A stretch of DNA of 51,613 nucleotides. Origin: JBMYZL01 sp965661765 (lineage in GTDB: Bacteria; Bacteroidota; Bacteroidia; Flavobacteriales_D; Sanyastnellaceae). This document shows, one piece after another, positions 8,040-16,843 of the stretch. The stretch covers positions 1 through 51,613 of the forward strand of contig CBFIFE010000015.1 of assembly GCA_965661765.1 (NCBI GenBank), in the 5' to 3' direction. The number at the start of each line of letters is the position of its first letter. The first letter of the stretch is position 1. Below the pieces are notes generated by a model, which was not told where the DNA came from, searched no databases, and worked only from the letters and a program-made list of their open reading frames with translations. The position numbers and the translations under genes were made by a program.

Positions 8040-9265
8040 GCGTTCAGGTTGGGTGCATCGCACTGGTTTTCGGGGCGATGGGTTGCGCTGAATCCGAAAC
8101 GCCTGGACCCATTGCACAAGCATCTCAAGGTGCAGAGCACGCAGTGAACGTTGTGGAAAACAAAGCTTGGGAAAGATTTGGTCTTCCTTGGGGAGATGGG
8201 GCGTGGGCTCACATCGATTCTGGTCGAGTGCAACCGGGCCAATCCTTGTCCCACCTGCTGGGGCCGCATGGCATTGGCGCCTCCACGATTTATGCACTTG
8301 CGGATGCGTCGAAGCCAGTTTATGACGTGCGAAACATTCGAAGTGGGCGTCCTTGGTGGATTGGATATGCGGATGACACGACTGCGGCTTGGTTTGTCTA
8401 CGAAAGAAATCCGCGGGAGTTTGCGGTGTTCAATCTGCGAGACTCCCTGGGCGTCCGGCTGGGGCAATACCCCACTGAAACACGCACCCAACGTGTGACC
8501 GGGGTGATTGACAACAGCCTCTATGTCGACCTCGAAGAAGCCGGAGCCCCTTCAACACTCGCCCTTTCCATGGCAAATGTCTACGCTTGGACAGTGGACT
8601 TCTCGAGACTTCAGGATGGCGACGCTTTCGACGTCTTGTACGAACGAGAATACGTCAATCAGGAACCCGTCGGCTTGCCACGCGTGATCGCTTGTCACTT
8701 TTCTCATCGGGGAAGGGACATTCCCGCTTACCGGTTCGATCAAGGAAATGGTGAGGATTATTTTGACGCCAATGGTGGCTCCCTCCGCAAAGCCTTTCTG
8801 AAAGCACCCGTGGAATTCAGTCGAATCTCAAGCCGCTACAACCTCAAACGCTTCCACCCTGTGCTGGGCCGAACAAAAGCTCACCTGGGCACAGACTATG
8901 CCGCCCCTCATGGCACCCCCATCATCGCTGTCGGGGACGGCGTGGTGACAAAATCTGGCTATACGTCCGGCAATGGCAACTATGTGAAGATCCGGCACAA
9001 CAACACCTACGAAACCCAATACCTCCATATGTCCAGACGCGCTGTGAAAGCCGGAGAATCGGTGCGCCAAGGCCAAACCATCGGATACGTCGGCGCCACA
9101 GGCCTCGCCACTGGACCTCATGTCTGTTTTCGGTTTTGGAAAAACGGACAGCAAGTCGATCACCTTCGCGAAGAGTTTCCGCCTTCAGAGCCCATTGCTG
9201 AAGCCGTTCGACCCGACTTCGAGGCGCTCAAGTCGCAATTGGAAACCGAACTCGCAAAGAAGTAA
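8006..9265 (+). CDS. M23 family metallopeptidase, lipoprotein
   Basis: A 419-aa predicted peptidoglycan endopeptidase. The N-terminus is a lipoprotein signal (VGCIALVFGAMGC, lipidated Cys at about 27), so it should be membrane anchored. The central region contains an OapA/LysM-adjacent type segment seen in Bacteroidota M23 proteins, and the C-terminal LytM domain has HLGTDYAAPHGTP (His and Asp zinc ligands) and GPHVCFRFWKNG. In the latter the usual HxH is HxC. In-frame starts at 7970, 7994 and 8006 are possible; 8006 is preferred because GGGGAAAA lies upstream and the signal peptide is shortest. It overlaps kynA and its stop abuts the convergent sufE stop with no gap. Confidence 0.85.
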   Translation: MGKERSVRARLSVQVGCIALVFGAMGCAESETPGPIAQASQGAEHAVNVVENKAWERFGLPWGDGAWAHIDSGRVQPGQSLSHLLGPHGIGASTIYALADASKPVYDVRNIRSGRPWWIGYADDTTAAWFVYERNPREFAVFNLRDSLGVRLGQYPTETRTQRVTGVIDNSLYVDLEEAGAPSTLALSMANVYAWTVDFSRLQDGDAFDVLYEREYVNQEPVGLPRVIACHFSHRGRDIPAYRFDQGNGEDYFDANGGSLRKAFLKAPVEFSRISSRYNLKRFHPVLGRTKAHLGTDYAAPHGTPIIAVGDGVVTKSGYTSGNGNYVKIRHNNTYETQYLHMSRRAVKAGESVRQGQTIGYVGATGLATGPHVCFRFWKNGQQVDHLREEFPPSEPIAEAVRPDFEALKSQLETELAKK

Positions 9266-9694
9266 TCAAGATTGCGCAGCAAACACCAACCCGTAGGTTT
9301 TCATTTGCTTGATCATGGCCAGCAAGCCATTGGCGCGCGTGGGACTCAGGTGTTCTTTCAATCCGATTTTGTCAAGAAACCACAAATCCGCACCGGCGAC
9401 CGTGGCTGGCTCCAGCCCATCGAGCACCCGAACCATCAACGCCACCAAACCCCGCGTGATGATGGCATCGCTATCGGCACTGAACCGCACCTGTCCGTCT
9501 GCGGCGTGCGCATTGAGCCACACACGGCTTTGGCACCCTTTGATCAGCAAATCCTCTGATTTCTGAGCATCCGGCATCCGGTTGAGCGCCTTGCCGATTT
9601 CAATGATGTGCTCGTATTTGTCCATCCAGTCATCGAAGCAGCTGAACTCTTCCACGACTTCTTCTTGCCTCTTGTTGAGCGTATTGACTTCCAT
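9266..9694 (-). CDS. sufE: SufE family cysteine desulfuration protein
   Basis: SufE accepts persulfide sulfur from SufS and passes it to the SufBCD scaffold. The 142-aa protein has the active-site Cys in LIKGCQSRVWL and the expected opening EEFSCFDDWMDKYEHIIEIG. The ATG at 9694 gives the usual family N-terminus; a GTG at 9718 would add eight residues (MSQKNRKT). It is the last gene of the suf operon, about 30 nt after sufS. Its stop codon is adjacent to that of the convergent M23 peptidase. Confidence 0.92.
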   Translation of the reverse strand: MEVNTLNKRQEEVVEEFSCFDDWMDKYEHIIEIGKALNRMPDAQKSEDLLIKGCQSRVWLNAHAADGQVRFSADSDAIITRGLVALMVRVLDGLEPATVAGADLWFLDKIGLKEHLSPTRANGLLAMIKQMKTYGLVFAAQS

Positions 9695-9724
9695 TGTCTT
9701 TCTGTTTTTCTGGCTCACGCCAAA

Positions 9725-10954
9725 TCAAACCAGCATCCCCACCGCCCGCCGCACCCCCGCCGCAAGCGCATCCACCTCCCCCAGAGTGTTGTATGCCGCA
9801 AACGATGCCCTGACCGTTCCTGGCAGACCCAAACCATCCATCAGCGGCTGCGTGCAATGTTGACCGGTCCGCACGGCAATCCCCATCCCGTCAAGCAAGG
9901 TTCCGATGTCGTAAGGGTGCAGCCCTTCAACAACAAAACTCACCACACCAGCACGGCGCTCGGCCTCCCCGACAAACCGCATGCCCGGAATGTCCTTCAA
10001 CAATTTCCGGGCATGCGCACCGAGCATCTCCTCGTGCGCCGCAATCTCCTCGACCCCCACCCCCTCCATCCATTTCAAAGCCACCCCCAGCCCAATCGCC
10101 TGGGCGATCGGCGGCGTTCCCGCCTCGAACTTGAACGGCGCCTCTTGAAACGTCGTGCCACGCTCCAAGTTCACGTCCGCAATCATTTCACCGCCCCCGC
10201 GCCAAGGCGGCATCTCCGCCAAAAGCTCGGCGCGACCGTACAGCACCCCCACCCCCGTCGGGCCGTAGGTCTTGTGACCGCTGAACACATAAAAGTCCGG
10301 CCCCATCGCCTGCACGTCAATCCGCTGATGCGGCGCACCCTGGGCGCCATCGAGGACGACAATCGCCCCCACGGCGTGCGCAGCGTCGATCCATCGCTTC
10401 ACGTCATTGATCGTGCCCAACGCATTGCTCACGTGACTGAAAGCCACCAACTTCAACTTCGGGGTCTCCAGCTTTCGCGCAAAGTCCGCTGCGTCCAAAT
10501 CCCCTTCGGGCGTGACCTCCACCACGACCAACTGCGCCCCCTTCTCCGATGCAAGCATCTGCCAAGGGACGAGGTTCGCATGGTGGTCCATCCGCGTCAC
10601 CAAGATGACATCTCCGGATTGGATGTGGGTTCTGCCCCAGGTTTGGGCCACCAAATTGATCGCATCCGTCGCACCAGCAGTCCAAACAATTTCCTTCTCA
10701 GAAGCCGCATGAATGAATCGCTGCACGATGCGCCGGGCCTCCTCAAAGGCATCGGTCGCCTGCTGCGAGAGGGCATGCACTCCACGGTGCACATTTGCGT
10801 GCATGTGGTTGTAATACTCCCGACAGGCCTCAATCACCGCCAATGGCTTTTGAGACGAGGCTGCGCTGTCGAGGTAGACGAGCGGCTTGTTGCCGTGCAC
10901 CTGCCGTTGGAGAATTGGGAATTGGGCACGAACGCGTTGAACATCAAAACTCAT
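9725..10954 (-). CDS. sufS: Cysteine desulfurase SufS
   Basis: PLP enzyme that takes sulfur from L-cysteine for Fe-S cluster assembly. The 409-aa protein has the PLP lysine in FSGHKTYGPTG, the PLP-binding Asp/Gln/His region DGAQGAPHQRIDV, and the catalytic Cys in RTGQHCTQP. The start MSFDVQRVRAQFPIL at 10954 matches the family; the open frame continues upstream into tlyA but that part is not conserved. The ATG overlaps the tlyA stop (ATGA), so the two are probably translationally coupled. Confidence 0.95.
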   Translation of the reverse strand: MSFDVQRVRAQFPILQRQVHGNKPLVYLDSAASSQKPLAVIEACREYYNHMHANVHRGVHALSQQATDAFEEARRIVQRFIHAASEKEIVWTAGATDAINLVAQTWGRTHIQSGDVILVTRMDHHANLVPWQMLASEKGAQLVVVEVTPEGDLDAADFARKLETPKLKLVAFSHVSNALGTINDVKRWIDAAHAVGAIVVLDGAQGAPHQRIDVQAMGPDFYVFSGHKTYGPTGVGVLYGRAELLAEMPPWRGGGEMIADVNLERGTTFQEAPFKFEAGTPPIAQAIGLGVALKWMEGVGVEEIAAHEEMLGAHARKLLKDIPGMRFVGEAERRAGVVSFVVEGLHPYDIGTLLDGMGIAVRTGQHCTQPLMDGLGLPGTVRASFAAYNTLGEVDALAAGVRRAVGMLV

Positions 10955-11748
10955 GGGGTGCAATTTGGGTCGGTTTTCGAGCCGGGTCTGTGACGTACAA
11001 CACCTGCGAGGTGCTCGATGTTGCCATCGCCACCAGCCACCGGGCTGACCGATTCCATTTCCACGGAGAATCCAGCCGTGGCGATGGTGTCCAAGGCGCG
11101 CCGGATGGCCTGCTGGCGAAGTTTCTCGTTTCGAACAATGCCCGCTCGGGACAACCCCGATGGCCCCACTTCGAACTGGGGTTTGATGAGGATGCACCCG
11201 CAGGCCCCAGGCGCTGCCAAATCCGCAACCGCCGGCAAAACATGGGCCAAACCAGTGAATGACACGTCAACCACAAACACCGAGGCCAACACGCCCCATT
11301 TGTCCATCAACTCCGATGACGAGAAATCCTGGATTTTGCGCTGCTCCACCGACCAAACGGCTGGATGCGTTTGGAGCTTCGGGTGCAATTGGTCCCGGCC
11401 AGCATCCACTGCACACACCGCCCTGGCGCCACATTGCAGCGCCACTTCTGTAAAACCACCCGTCGAAGCCCCCACATCCAAAACATGGGCGCCGTCCAAG
11501 GCATTGCGCAAGGCCGGCCACGCCTCCACCATGGCCATCAACTTCAGTGCGCCGCGACCGACGTACGCCAACTCCTCCCCCAGCGGTTCGAGGCGGGCGT
11601 CGGCGGGCACCGGTTTGCTGGGTTTGGTCTCCACCTTCAAGCCATTCACCCGGACGCCGTGTTCAACAATCAATGCCTCCGCCCTGGCACGTGAGGAAGC
11701 CAATCCGCGCTCCACCAGCAATTTGTCCAAGCGAACCGCGGCGTCCAT
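10951..11748 (-). CDS. tlyA: TlyA family rRNA (cytidine-2'-O)-methyltransferase
   Basis: The 265-aa protein has an S4 RNA-binding domain (about 4-65, MDAAVRLDKLLVERGLASSR) followed by an FtsJ-like Rossmann methyltransferase (HVLDVGASTGGFTEVALQ as SAM motif, then VVDVSFTGL and LIKPQFEVG). TlyA proteins 2'-O-methylate ribosomal RNA; older annotation calls them hemolysins. It sits inside the suf operon, 3 nt after sufD and overlapping sufS by 4 nt, so it is expected to be expressed with Fe-S assembly genes. It carries no Fe-S motif itself. Confidence 0.9.
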   Translation of the reverse strand: MDAAVRLDKLLVERGLASSRARAEALIVEHGVRVNGLKVETKPSKPVPADARLEPLGEELAYVGRGALKLMAMVEAWPALRNALDGAHVLDVGASTGGFTEVALQCGARAVCAVDAGRDQLHPKLQTHPAVWSVEQRKIQDFSSSELMDKWGVLASVFVVDVSFTGLAHVLPAVADLAAPGACGCILIKPQFEVGPSGLSRAGIVRNEKLRQQAIRRALDTIATAGFSVEMESVSPVAGGDGNIEHLAGVVRHRPGSKTDPNCTP

Positions 11749-11751
11749 GGC

Positions 11752-13017
11752 TCAACCTTCGGTCTGCCAGCCGTGCCGCTTCGCCAGCAAATGCATCACT
11801 TCTTCGCGCAACTCCGCATGACCCAATCCGTGGACGACATCCGCAATGAACGCCTGAACCAACAAGGCCCGCGCCTGATCGGCATCGAGCCCACGCGCCT
11901 GGCAGTAGAACATCGCATCGGCGTCCAACTGGCCGATGGTGCACCCGTGGCTGCACTGCACGTCATCCGCATAGATTTCGAGCTCTGGCTTCGCGTTCAT
12001 CGTCGCTTTCTCACTGGCCAAAATGTTGTTGCTCTGCTGATAGGCGTTCGTCAACTGCGCATCCGGTCGAACAAACACCTTGCCGTTGAACACCCCACTC
12101 GATGCGTCGTGCAGCACCCCGCGGTACAATTCGCTGCTGGTGCAGTGCGCCGCGCGGTGATCGACGGTGGTGTGGTTGTCCACCCGCTCCTGCGCCACTG
12201 GCAAAAACGCCCCATGAAGGACCGCATCAGCCCCCTTTCCGTTGAGGGCGATTTTCAAGTCATTGCGCACCCACCCCCCAGAAATGGTCGCTGTGTGAAT
12301 CCGGAAACGGCTGCTCGCGGCTTGGTCGACGTCCACATACGTGAGCCTGTGCATGCCATCAGCATCCCGTTGCACACAGTCCATGCCCAAACCTGCGTTT
12401 TCTCCAACGCGGATTTGCCAAGAACCAGACGCAAAACCAGAAGACGTGCCCTCGGAAGTCACCCAATGCATCAGGTCCAACTGGGCATTGCGCGCCACGT
12501 CCACTTGAAAACTGCAAAATGCCGCTGCATCCACGCCGGAAAAGACCTCATGGACCAACAAAGGCCGGTCAACCACGACGTTTGCCGCAACATCGATGCG
12601 AACGCCAGTAGGGGCAATCTTTGCGTGCACGGACGAGAACCAATCTTCTGACTGGGTTTCAACCGCCGTTGAAGAAGACAGCGTCAAGCCTTCAACCACG
12701 GGCAAAACACTTGCTGCCAAATCCACAGAACCATTCACCAGGACCAAACAATACGCGTCAAGTCCGGGAACAGGATTCGCCGGCACACCCTCCGGCAAGG
12801 CCTCTGCCTCGGCATGGTGCAGGGGCGCAGTCAAAATCCCTTGGACGGGGGTATACTTCCAACGCTCCAAGCGCCGGTGTGGCGCGGGGTACTGGACATC
12901 GGAAGCCGCAACGCCGAGGCGCGCCAAAAACGCCTCTGCCTGACCCGATACCGCCGCTGGCGCCGGGACGTCCACTGGCACCTTGTGCGTGCCTGCTGTG
13001 CTCAAATCTGACTGCAT
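11752..13017 (-). CDS. sufD: Fe-S cluster assembly protein SufD
   Basis: Scaffold subunit that pairs with SufB in the SufBC2D complex. The 421-aa protein ends with the SufB/SufD beta-helix and C-terminal core: SSGVFNGKVFVRPDAQLTN, the CSHGCTIGQLDADAMFYCQ segment and RGLDADQARALL. The ATG at 13017 gives MQSDLSTAG and overlaps the sufC stop by one nucleotide (TGATG); an upstream in-frame extension lies within sufC and is not needed. Confidence 0.94.
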   Translation of the reverse strand: MQSDLSTAGTHKVPVDVPAPAAVSGQAEAFLARLGVAASDVQYPAPHRRLERWKYTPVQGILTAPLHHAEAEALPEGVPANPVPGLDAYCLVLVNGSVDLAASVLPVVEGLTLSSSTAVETQSEDWFSSVHAKIAPTGVRIDVAANVVVDRPLLVHEVFSGVDAAAFCSFQVDVARNAQLDLMHWVTSEGTSSGFASGSWQIRVGENAGLGMDCVQRDADGMHRLTYVDVDQAASSRFRIHTATISGGWVRNDLKIALNGKGADAVLHGAFLPVAQERVDNHTTVDHRAAHCTSSELYRGVLHDASSGVFNGKVFVRPDAQLTNAYQQSNNILASEKATMNAKPELEIYADDVQCSHGCTIGQLDADAMFYCQARGLDADQARALLVQAFIADVVHGLGHAELREEVMHLLAKRHGWQTEG

Positions 13018-13784
13018 CACACTGCTGCGGATTCTTCGGATTTGATCCAATCGTACCCCTTCGCCTCGAGCTCCAATGCCAACTCCTTCGGCCCAGATTT
13101 GACAATCCTGCCATTCACAAGCACATGCACCACGTCCGGTACGATGTAATCGAGCAAACGCTGGTAGTGCGTGATCACGAGAAAACTGCGATCGGCCGCC
13201 CGCATGGCGTTGACCCCATCAGCAACAATGCGCAGGGCGTCGATGTCAAGACCCGAATCGGTTTCATCGAGGATGGCCAGTTTGGGTTCAAGCATCGCCA
13301 GCTGAAAAATCTCGTTGCGCTTCTTCTCACCACCTGAAAAACCCTCATTCACTGAACGGTTTCGCAAGCGCCCATCGAGTTGAACGAGCGAGGACTTTTC
13401 TTTCACCAAATCCAGAAAGTCCTTGCCGGCAATCGGCTCCAAGCCCGCGTGTTCGCGCTTGCCATTCAGCGCCGCCCGCATGAAGTTGATGTTCGATACG
13501 CCGGGAATTTCCACTGGATATTGAAACGCCAAAAACAAACCGGCGCGAGCGCGCTCCGTGGCATCCATCTCCAACAAGTCCTGCCCATCGAATTGCACCT
13601 CCCCCGCTGTGACTTCATAATCCTCTCGGCCCGCGAGGACAGATGCGAGGGTGGACTTGCCGGAACCATTCGGTCCCATGATGGCGTGCACCTCCCCGGC
13701 AGGGATGGTCAAGTCGAGTCCGCGGAGGATGGCGTTGTCCTCGATTTGGGCTGAAAGGCCCTTGATATCCAATATGTTCATCAT
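13017..13784 (-). CDS. sufC: Fe-S cluster assembly ATPase SufC
   Basis: ABC-type ATPase of the SufBC2D scaffold. In 255 aa it shows Walker A GPNGSGKST, the family Q-loop region FLAFQYPVEIPGV, signature SGGEKKRNE and Walker B LAILDETDSGLD. Two adjacent ATG codons (13784 and 13781) are possible starts. It follows sufB by 22 nt and overlaps sufD by 1 nt. Confidence 0.97.
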   Translation of the reverse strand: MMNILDIKGLSAQIEDNAILRGLDLTIPAGEVHAIMGPNGSGKSTLASVLAGREDYEVTAGEVQFDGQDLLEMDATERARAGLFLAFQYPVEIPGVSNINFMRAALNGKREHAGLEPIAGKDFLDLVKEKSSLVQLDGRLRNRSVNEGFSGGEKKRNEIFQLAMLEPKLAILDETDSGLDIDALRIVADGVNAMRAADRSFLVITHYQRLLDYIVPDVVHVLVNGRIVKSGPKELALELEAKGYDWIKSEESAAV

Positions 13785-13806
13785 AATCTTGCTCTTTTCC
13801 AGTTGA

Positions 13807-15255
13807 TTAACCCACAGATCCCTCGAGCGAAATGCTCAGCAGCTTCTGCGCTTCAACGGCAAATTCCATCGGCAATTTGTTCAACACCTCCTTCGCGTAA
13901 CCGTTGACAATCAAGCTGATGGCCTGTTCTTCGTCGATGCCACGTTGCAGGCAGTAAAAAATCTGGTCCTCGCCGATTTTCGATGTGGTGGCCTCATGCT
14001 CAACTTGCGCAGAAGGATTTTTCACCTCGATGTAAGGGAATGTATGCGCGCCGCTTGTATCCGTCATCAACAAGGAATCACACTGACTGAAATTCCGTGC
14101 GTTGTGGGCCGAGGGCTGAATTTGGACCAAACCCCGGTAGCTGTTGTGCGACCGGCCTGCCGAAATGCCCTTGGAAATGATGGTCGAGTGGGTGTTCTTC
14201 CCGATGTGAATCATTTTCGTTCCAGTATCGGCTTGCTGGGCGTTGTTCGTCACCGCAACGCTGTAAAACTCCCCGATGCTGTGATCGCCCTTCAAAATGC
14301 ATGACGGGTACTTCCAAGTGACAGCACTTCCCGTCTCCACTTGCGTCCAACTGATTTTCGAACGGGTGTGGCAAATGCCACGCTTCGTCACGAAGTTGTA
14401 CACCCCCCCTTTGCCTTCGCTGTCGCCAGGGTACCAATTCTGAACCGTGCTGTATTTGATTTCTGCGTCATCCAACGCCACAAGTTCAACCACGGCAGCG
14501 TGCAGTTGGTTCTCATCGCGCTGCGGGGCCGTGCATCCCTCGAGGTAACTGACCATGCTCCCTTCATCGGCCACAACAAGTGTGCGCTCGAACTGCCCCG
14601 TGCCCGCTTCGTTGATGCGGAAATATGTGCTGAGTTCCATCGGACACTTCACCCCCTTGGGAATGTAACAGAACGAACCGTCCGTGAAGACGGCAGAATT
14701 CAATGCCGAGAAGAAATTGTCGCGAACTGGCACCACGCTGCCAAGGTATTTTTTCACCAATTCCGGGTGTTCCTTGACCGCCTCGCTCATCGAACAGAAA
14801 ATGATGCCCAATTCCCCGAGCTTTTCCTTGAACGATGTGGCCACCGACACACTGTCCATGACAAAGTCGACTGCCACGCCCGACAGGCGCTTTTGCTCCT
14901 CGAGCGAAATCCCCAAGCGGTCCATCGTCTTGCGCATCTCCGGGTCCACCTCATCGAGCGAATCAAGTTGCGGACGAGATTTCGGCGCAGAGTAATACGA
15001 AATGGCCTGGTAGTCCGGCCGGACATAGTTCAAATGGGGCCATGCCGGCTCCTCCATTTGCTGCCATGCCCGAAACGCTTCCAATCGCCACGCCAACATC
15101 CACTCCGGCTCGTCCTTCTTGGCACTGATGAACCGAATGATGTCTTCATTCAGCCCCGGAGGCGCCTTGTCGGCCTCAATGTCCGTGGTGAACCCAAACT
15201 CGTACTTCTTCCCAGTGACTTCTTCAAGCACCGCGTCATTGCCATCATATGCCAT
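13807..15255 (-). CDS. sufB: Fe-S cluster assembly protein SufB
   Basis: Core scaffold on which the nascent Fe-S cluster is built. The 482-aa protein carries CPMELSTYFRINEAGTGQFE, the YLEGCTAPQRDENQLHAAVV segment, and the conserved Cys in ARNFSQCDSLL; its C-terminus has the RGIDEEQAISLIVNG motif shared with SufD. Length is typical. The ATG at 15255 is preceded closely by AGGAGAG, an unusually clear Shine-Dalgarno sequence for this phylum. It starts 15 nt after the sufA stop. Confidence 0.97.
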   Translation of the reverse strand: MAYDGNDAVLEEVTGKKYEFGFTTDIEADKAPPGLNEDIIRFISAKKDEPEWMLAWRLEAFRAWQQMEEPAWPHLNYVRPDYQAISYYSAPKSRPQLDSLDEVDPEMRKTMDRLGISLEEQKRLSGVAVDFVMDSVSVATSFKEKLGELGIIFCSMSEAVKEHPELVKKYLGSVVPVRDNFFSALNSAVFTDGSFCYIPKGVKCPMELSTYFRINEAGTGQFERTLVVADEGSMVSYLEGCTAPQRDENQLHAAVVELVALDDAEIKYSTVQNWYPGDSEGKGGVYNFVTKRGICHTRSKISWTQVETGSAVTWKYPSCILKGDHSIGEFYSVAVTNNAQQADTGTKMIHIGKNTHSTIISKGISAGRSHNSYRGLVQIQPSAHNARNFSQCDSLLMTDTSGAHTFPYIEVKNPSAQVEHEATTSKIGEDQIFYCLQRGIDEEQAISLIVNGYAKEVLNKLPMEFAVEAQKLLSISLEGSVG

Positions 15256-15270
15256 CTCTCCTATCGGTTT

Positions 15271-15597
15271 TCAAAGTGAAAAACTCTCGCCGCAACCACA
15301 TGTTCGATTGGCGTTGGGATTGTGGAACTCAAACCCCTTTCCGTTGAGACCGCCACTGTATCGAAGTTCTGTCCCCACGAGGTACAAATAGCTCTTCTTG
15401 TCGACCACCACCTTGACCCCGTTGTTCTCGAAGGTTTGGTCGCCATCGTTCAATTCGTGATCGAACGTCAGCTCGTACATCAGCCCTGAGCAACCGCCGC
15501 CTTTGACGCCGACGCGCACAAAACTTCCGTCGGGCTGGCCGTCCTCGCTCAGCAGTTTGCGAACTTGCTCTCTTGCGCTGTCATTGACTGTGATCAT
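15271..15597 (-). CDS. sufA: SufA/IscA family A-type Fe-S carrier
   Basis: HesB/IscA-type carrier that receives clusters from the scaffold and delivers them to apoproteins. The 108-aa protein has the three conserved cysteines: one in VKGGGCSGLMYEL and two in the C-terminal TCGCGE. The ATG at 15597 gives the family N-terminus MITVNDSAREQ; an ATG at 15615 would add six residues. It is the first gene of the suf operon and carries a promoter-operator region at 15627-15654. Confidence 0.93.
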   Translation of the reverse strand: MITVNDSAREQVRKLLSEDGQPDGSFVRVGVKGGGCSGLMYELTFDHELNDGDQTFENNGVKVVVDKKSYLYLVGTELRYSGGLNGKGFEFHNPNANRTCGCGESFSL

Positions 15598-15626
15598 GCG
15601 GATGTGTTCTACCATAAATGTGGTAG

Positions 15627-15654
15627 CAAAGATAGGGGAATTCCCTTGCTATCT
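15627..15654 (-). promoter_or_regulatory. suf operon promoter with palindromic operator
   Basis: On the minus strand TATCTTTG (15627-15634) matches TAnnTTTG exactly and lies 29 nt upstream of the sufA ATG. Overlapping it is an inverted repeat, AGATAG (15630-15635) and CTATCT (15649-15654), that encloses a perfect 10-bp palindrome GGGAATTCCC (15636-15645). No TTG was found at the -33 position, as can happen at activator-dependent or regulated promoters. An Fe-S or iron sensor is the natural candidate binder, but that is inference. Confidence 0.5.
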
Positions 15655-15723
15655 GGATTGATTCTAGATAAGTCCAGGCCAAATTCAGCGACCTTTTCAG
15701 CATCTTTGTGCCTTCCACACCCC

Positions 15724-16575
15724 ATGAAAGGCTCCTCCTTCACTACGGCGCTCACCACGGCAGTGGGCCTGACGCTCACGCTCATCCTGATCGGTGCTTT
15801 GGGCATCATCGGGTTCTTGGGCCATCAATTCGAGCAAGACCTCCGATCGGCTGCCCGCGTCCAAGTGTACTTTCTGAGAGACATGGACGAGGCCGCCTTG
15901 GCCTTGGCCCAAGAAGCCCTCCGCACCGACGAGGCCGTCGCCGAAGCGCGCTTCCTCGATGCCGCCACCGCCAGCCGGCAACTCGAAGCTGAGCTCGGGG
16001 AGTCCTTTGTCGACTTCCTCGGTTATGTTCCGCTGCCCGAAGCCATGGACTTGACCTTGCACGCCAGCCACTCCAACGTCGACTCTCTGACCGCGTTGGC
16101 CGCTCAGTGGGAAGATCTCGCTGGGGTGGCTGAAGTGGTTTGGCCGGAGGCCCTCCTGACCTCCCTGGACAGCAGTGTGGAGCGCATCACCCGGCCGCTT
16201 CTGCTCATTGCCGGGCTCTTTCTTGTGATTTCCGTGTTGTTGATGAACAACACCATCCGGTTGTCGATTTTCGCCAAACGGTTCATCATCAAAACCATGC
16301 AACTTGTCGGCGCACGGCCTGGGGCGATTCGCGCACCGTTCATCTGGTCGGGCATCGGCCTCGGTGTCATCAGTGGTCTCTTTGCCTTTGCGGCACTGGT
16401 GGGGCTGCTGAATTTGCTCGGTGGGGCGATGGGCGAATTCGGGCAGTGGTTTGGGTTGAGCAATCTATTGGCGCTGGGTGGACTGTTGGTGGGTGCGGGC
16501 GTTTTGGTGGGGTACGGTTCGACGCTTTTTTCGGTCAATCGGTTCCTGAGAACGCGGCACGACCGACTGCACTGA
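15724..16575 (+). CDS. ftsX: Cell division protein FtsX
   Basis: Permease-like subunit of the FtsEX complex that controls cell-wall hydrolases at the division site. The 283-aa protein has the expected layout: N-terminal transmembrane helix (TLTLILIGALGIIGFLG), an extracytoplasmic domain of about 130 residues, then three C-terminal helices, with MNNTIRLSIFAKRFIIKTM and MQLVGARP between them. The ATG at 15724 is chosen; the frame is open upstream but that part overlaps the suf promoter. The FtsE ATPase is not in the window. It is the first gene of a run with DUF3098 and uppP. Confidence 0.92.
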   Translation: MKGSSFTTALTTAVGLTLTLILIGALGIIGFLGHQFEQDLRSAARVQVYFLRDMDEAALALAQEALRTDEAVAEARFLDAATASRQLEAELGESFVDFLGYVPLPEAMDLTLHASHSNVDSLTALAAQWEDLAGVAEVVWPEALLTSLDSSVERITRPLLLIAGLFLVISVLLMNNTIRLSIFAKRFIIKTMQLVGARPGAIRAPFIWSGIGLGVISGLFAFAALVGLLNLLGGAMGEFGQWFGLSNLLALGGLLVGAGVLVGYGSTLFSVNRFLRTRHDRLH

Positions 16576-16589
16576 GCGGACGGATGTTG

Positions 16590-16597
16590 TACCTTCG
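16590..16597 (+). promoter_or_regulatory. Candidate -7 box TACCTTCG of the DUF3098 gene
   Basis: TACCTTCG (7 of 8 to TAnnTTTG) ends 6 nt before the ATG at 16604. It could give the DUF3098-uppP pair a leaderless transcript separate from ftsX. Confidence 0.35.
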
Positions 16598-16603
16598 CGT
16601 GTC

Positions 16604-16843
16604 ATGGCAAACAAGACTTCATCATCTTTTGGGGGGTTTCCTTTGGAGCGGGACAATTTTGTTTGGCTCGGGGCCGGGTTGGTCACCTTGCTGGTGGGCT
16701 ACTTGCTGATGGCCGGTGGCGGTTCTGATGATCCCGAGGTGTTCAGTGAGGCCATCTTCAGTTTTCGCCGAATCACCCTGGCCCCAGTCGTGGTGCTGAC
16801 AGGTTACAGCTTGATTTTCTACGCGATTTTGAAGCGCAAATGA
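16604..16843 (+). CDS. DUF3098 family two-helix membrane protein
   Basis: A 79-aa protein with a short polar start (MANKTSSSFGGFPLERDN), one transmembrane helix (FVWLGAGLVTLLVGYLLMAG), a loop with SEAIFSFRRITLAP, and a second helix (VVVLTGYSLIFYAIL). This matches the small DUF3098 family typical of Bacteroidota, commonly placed between ftsX and uppP as here. Function unknown; the neighbours suggest envelope biogenesis or division. It overlaps the uppP start by 4 nt (ATGA). Confidence 0.85.
   Translation: MANKTSSSFGGFPLERDNFVWLGAGLVTLLVGYLLMAGGGSDDPEVFSEAIFSFRRITLAPVVVLTGYSLIFYAILKRK

Noticed and set aside
9608..10993. A 461-codon plus-strand open frame
   Set aside because: Antisense to sufS, which carries all catalytic residues.
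10951..11748. Hemolysin
   Set aside because: The S4 plus FtsJ-type methyltransferase architecture fits rRNA modification; the hemolysin name is historical.
14341..15279. A 312-codon plus-strand open frame
   Set aside because: Antisense to sufB; no domain recognised.
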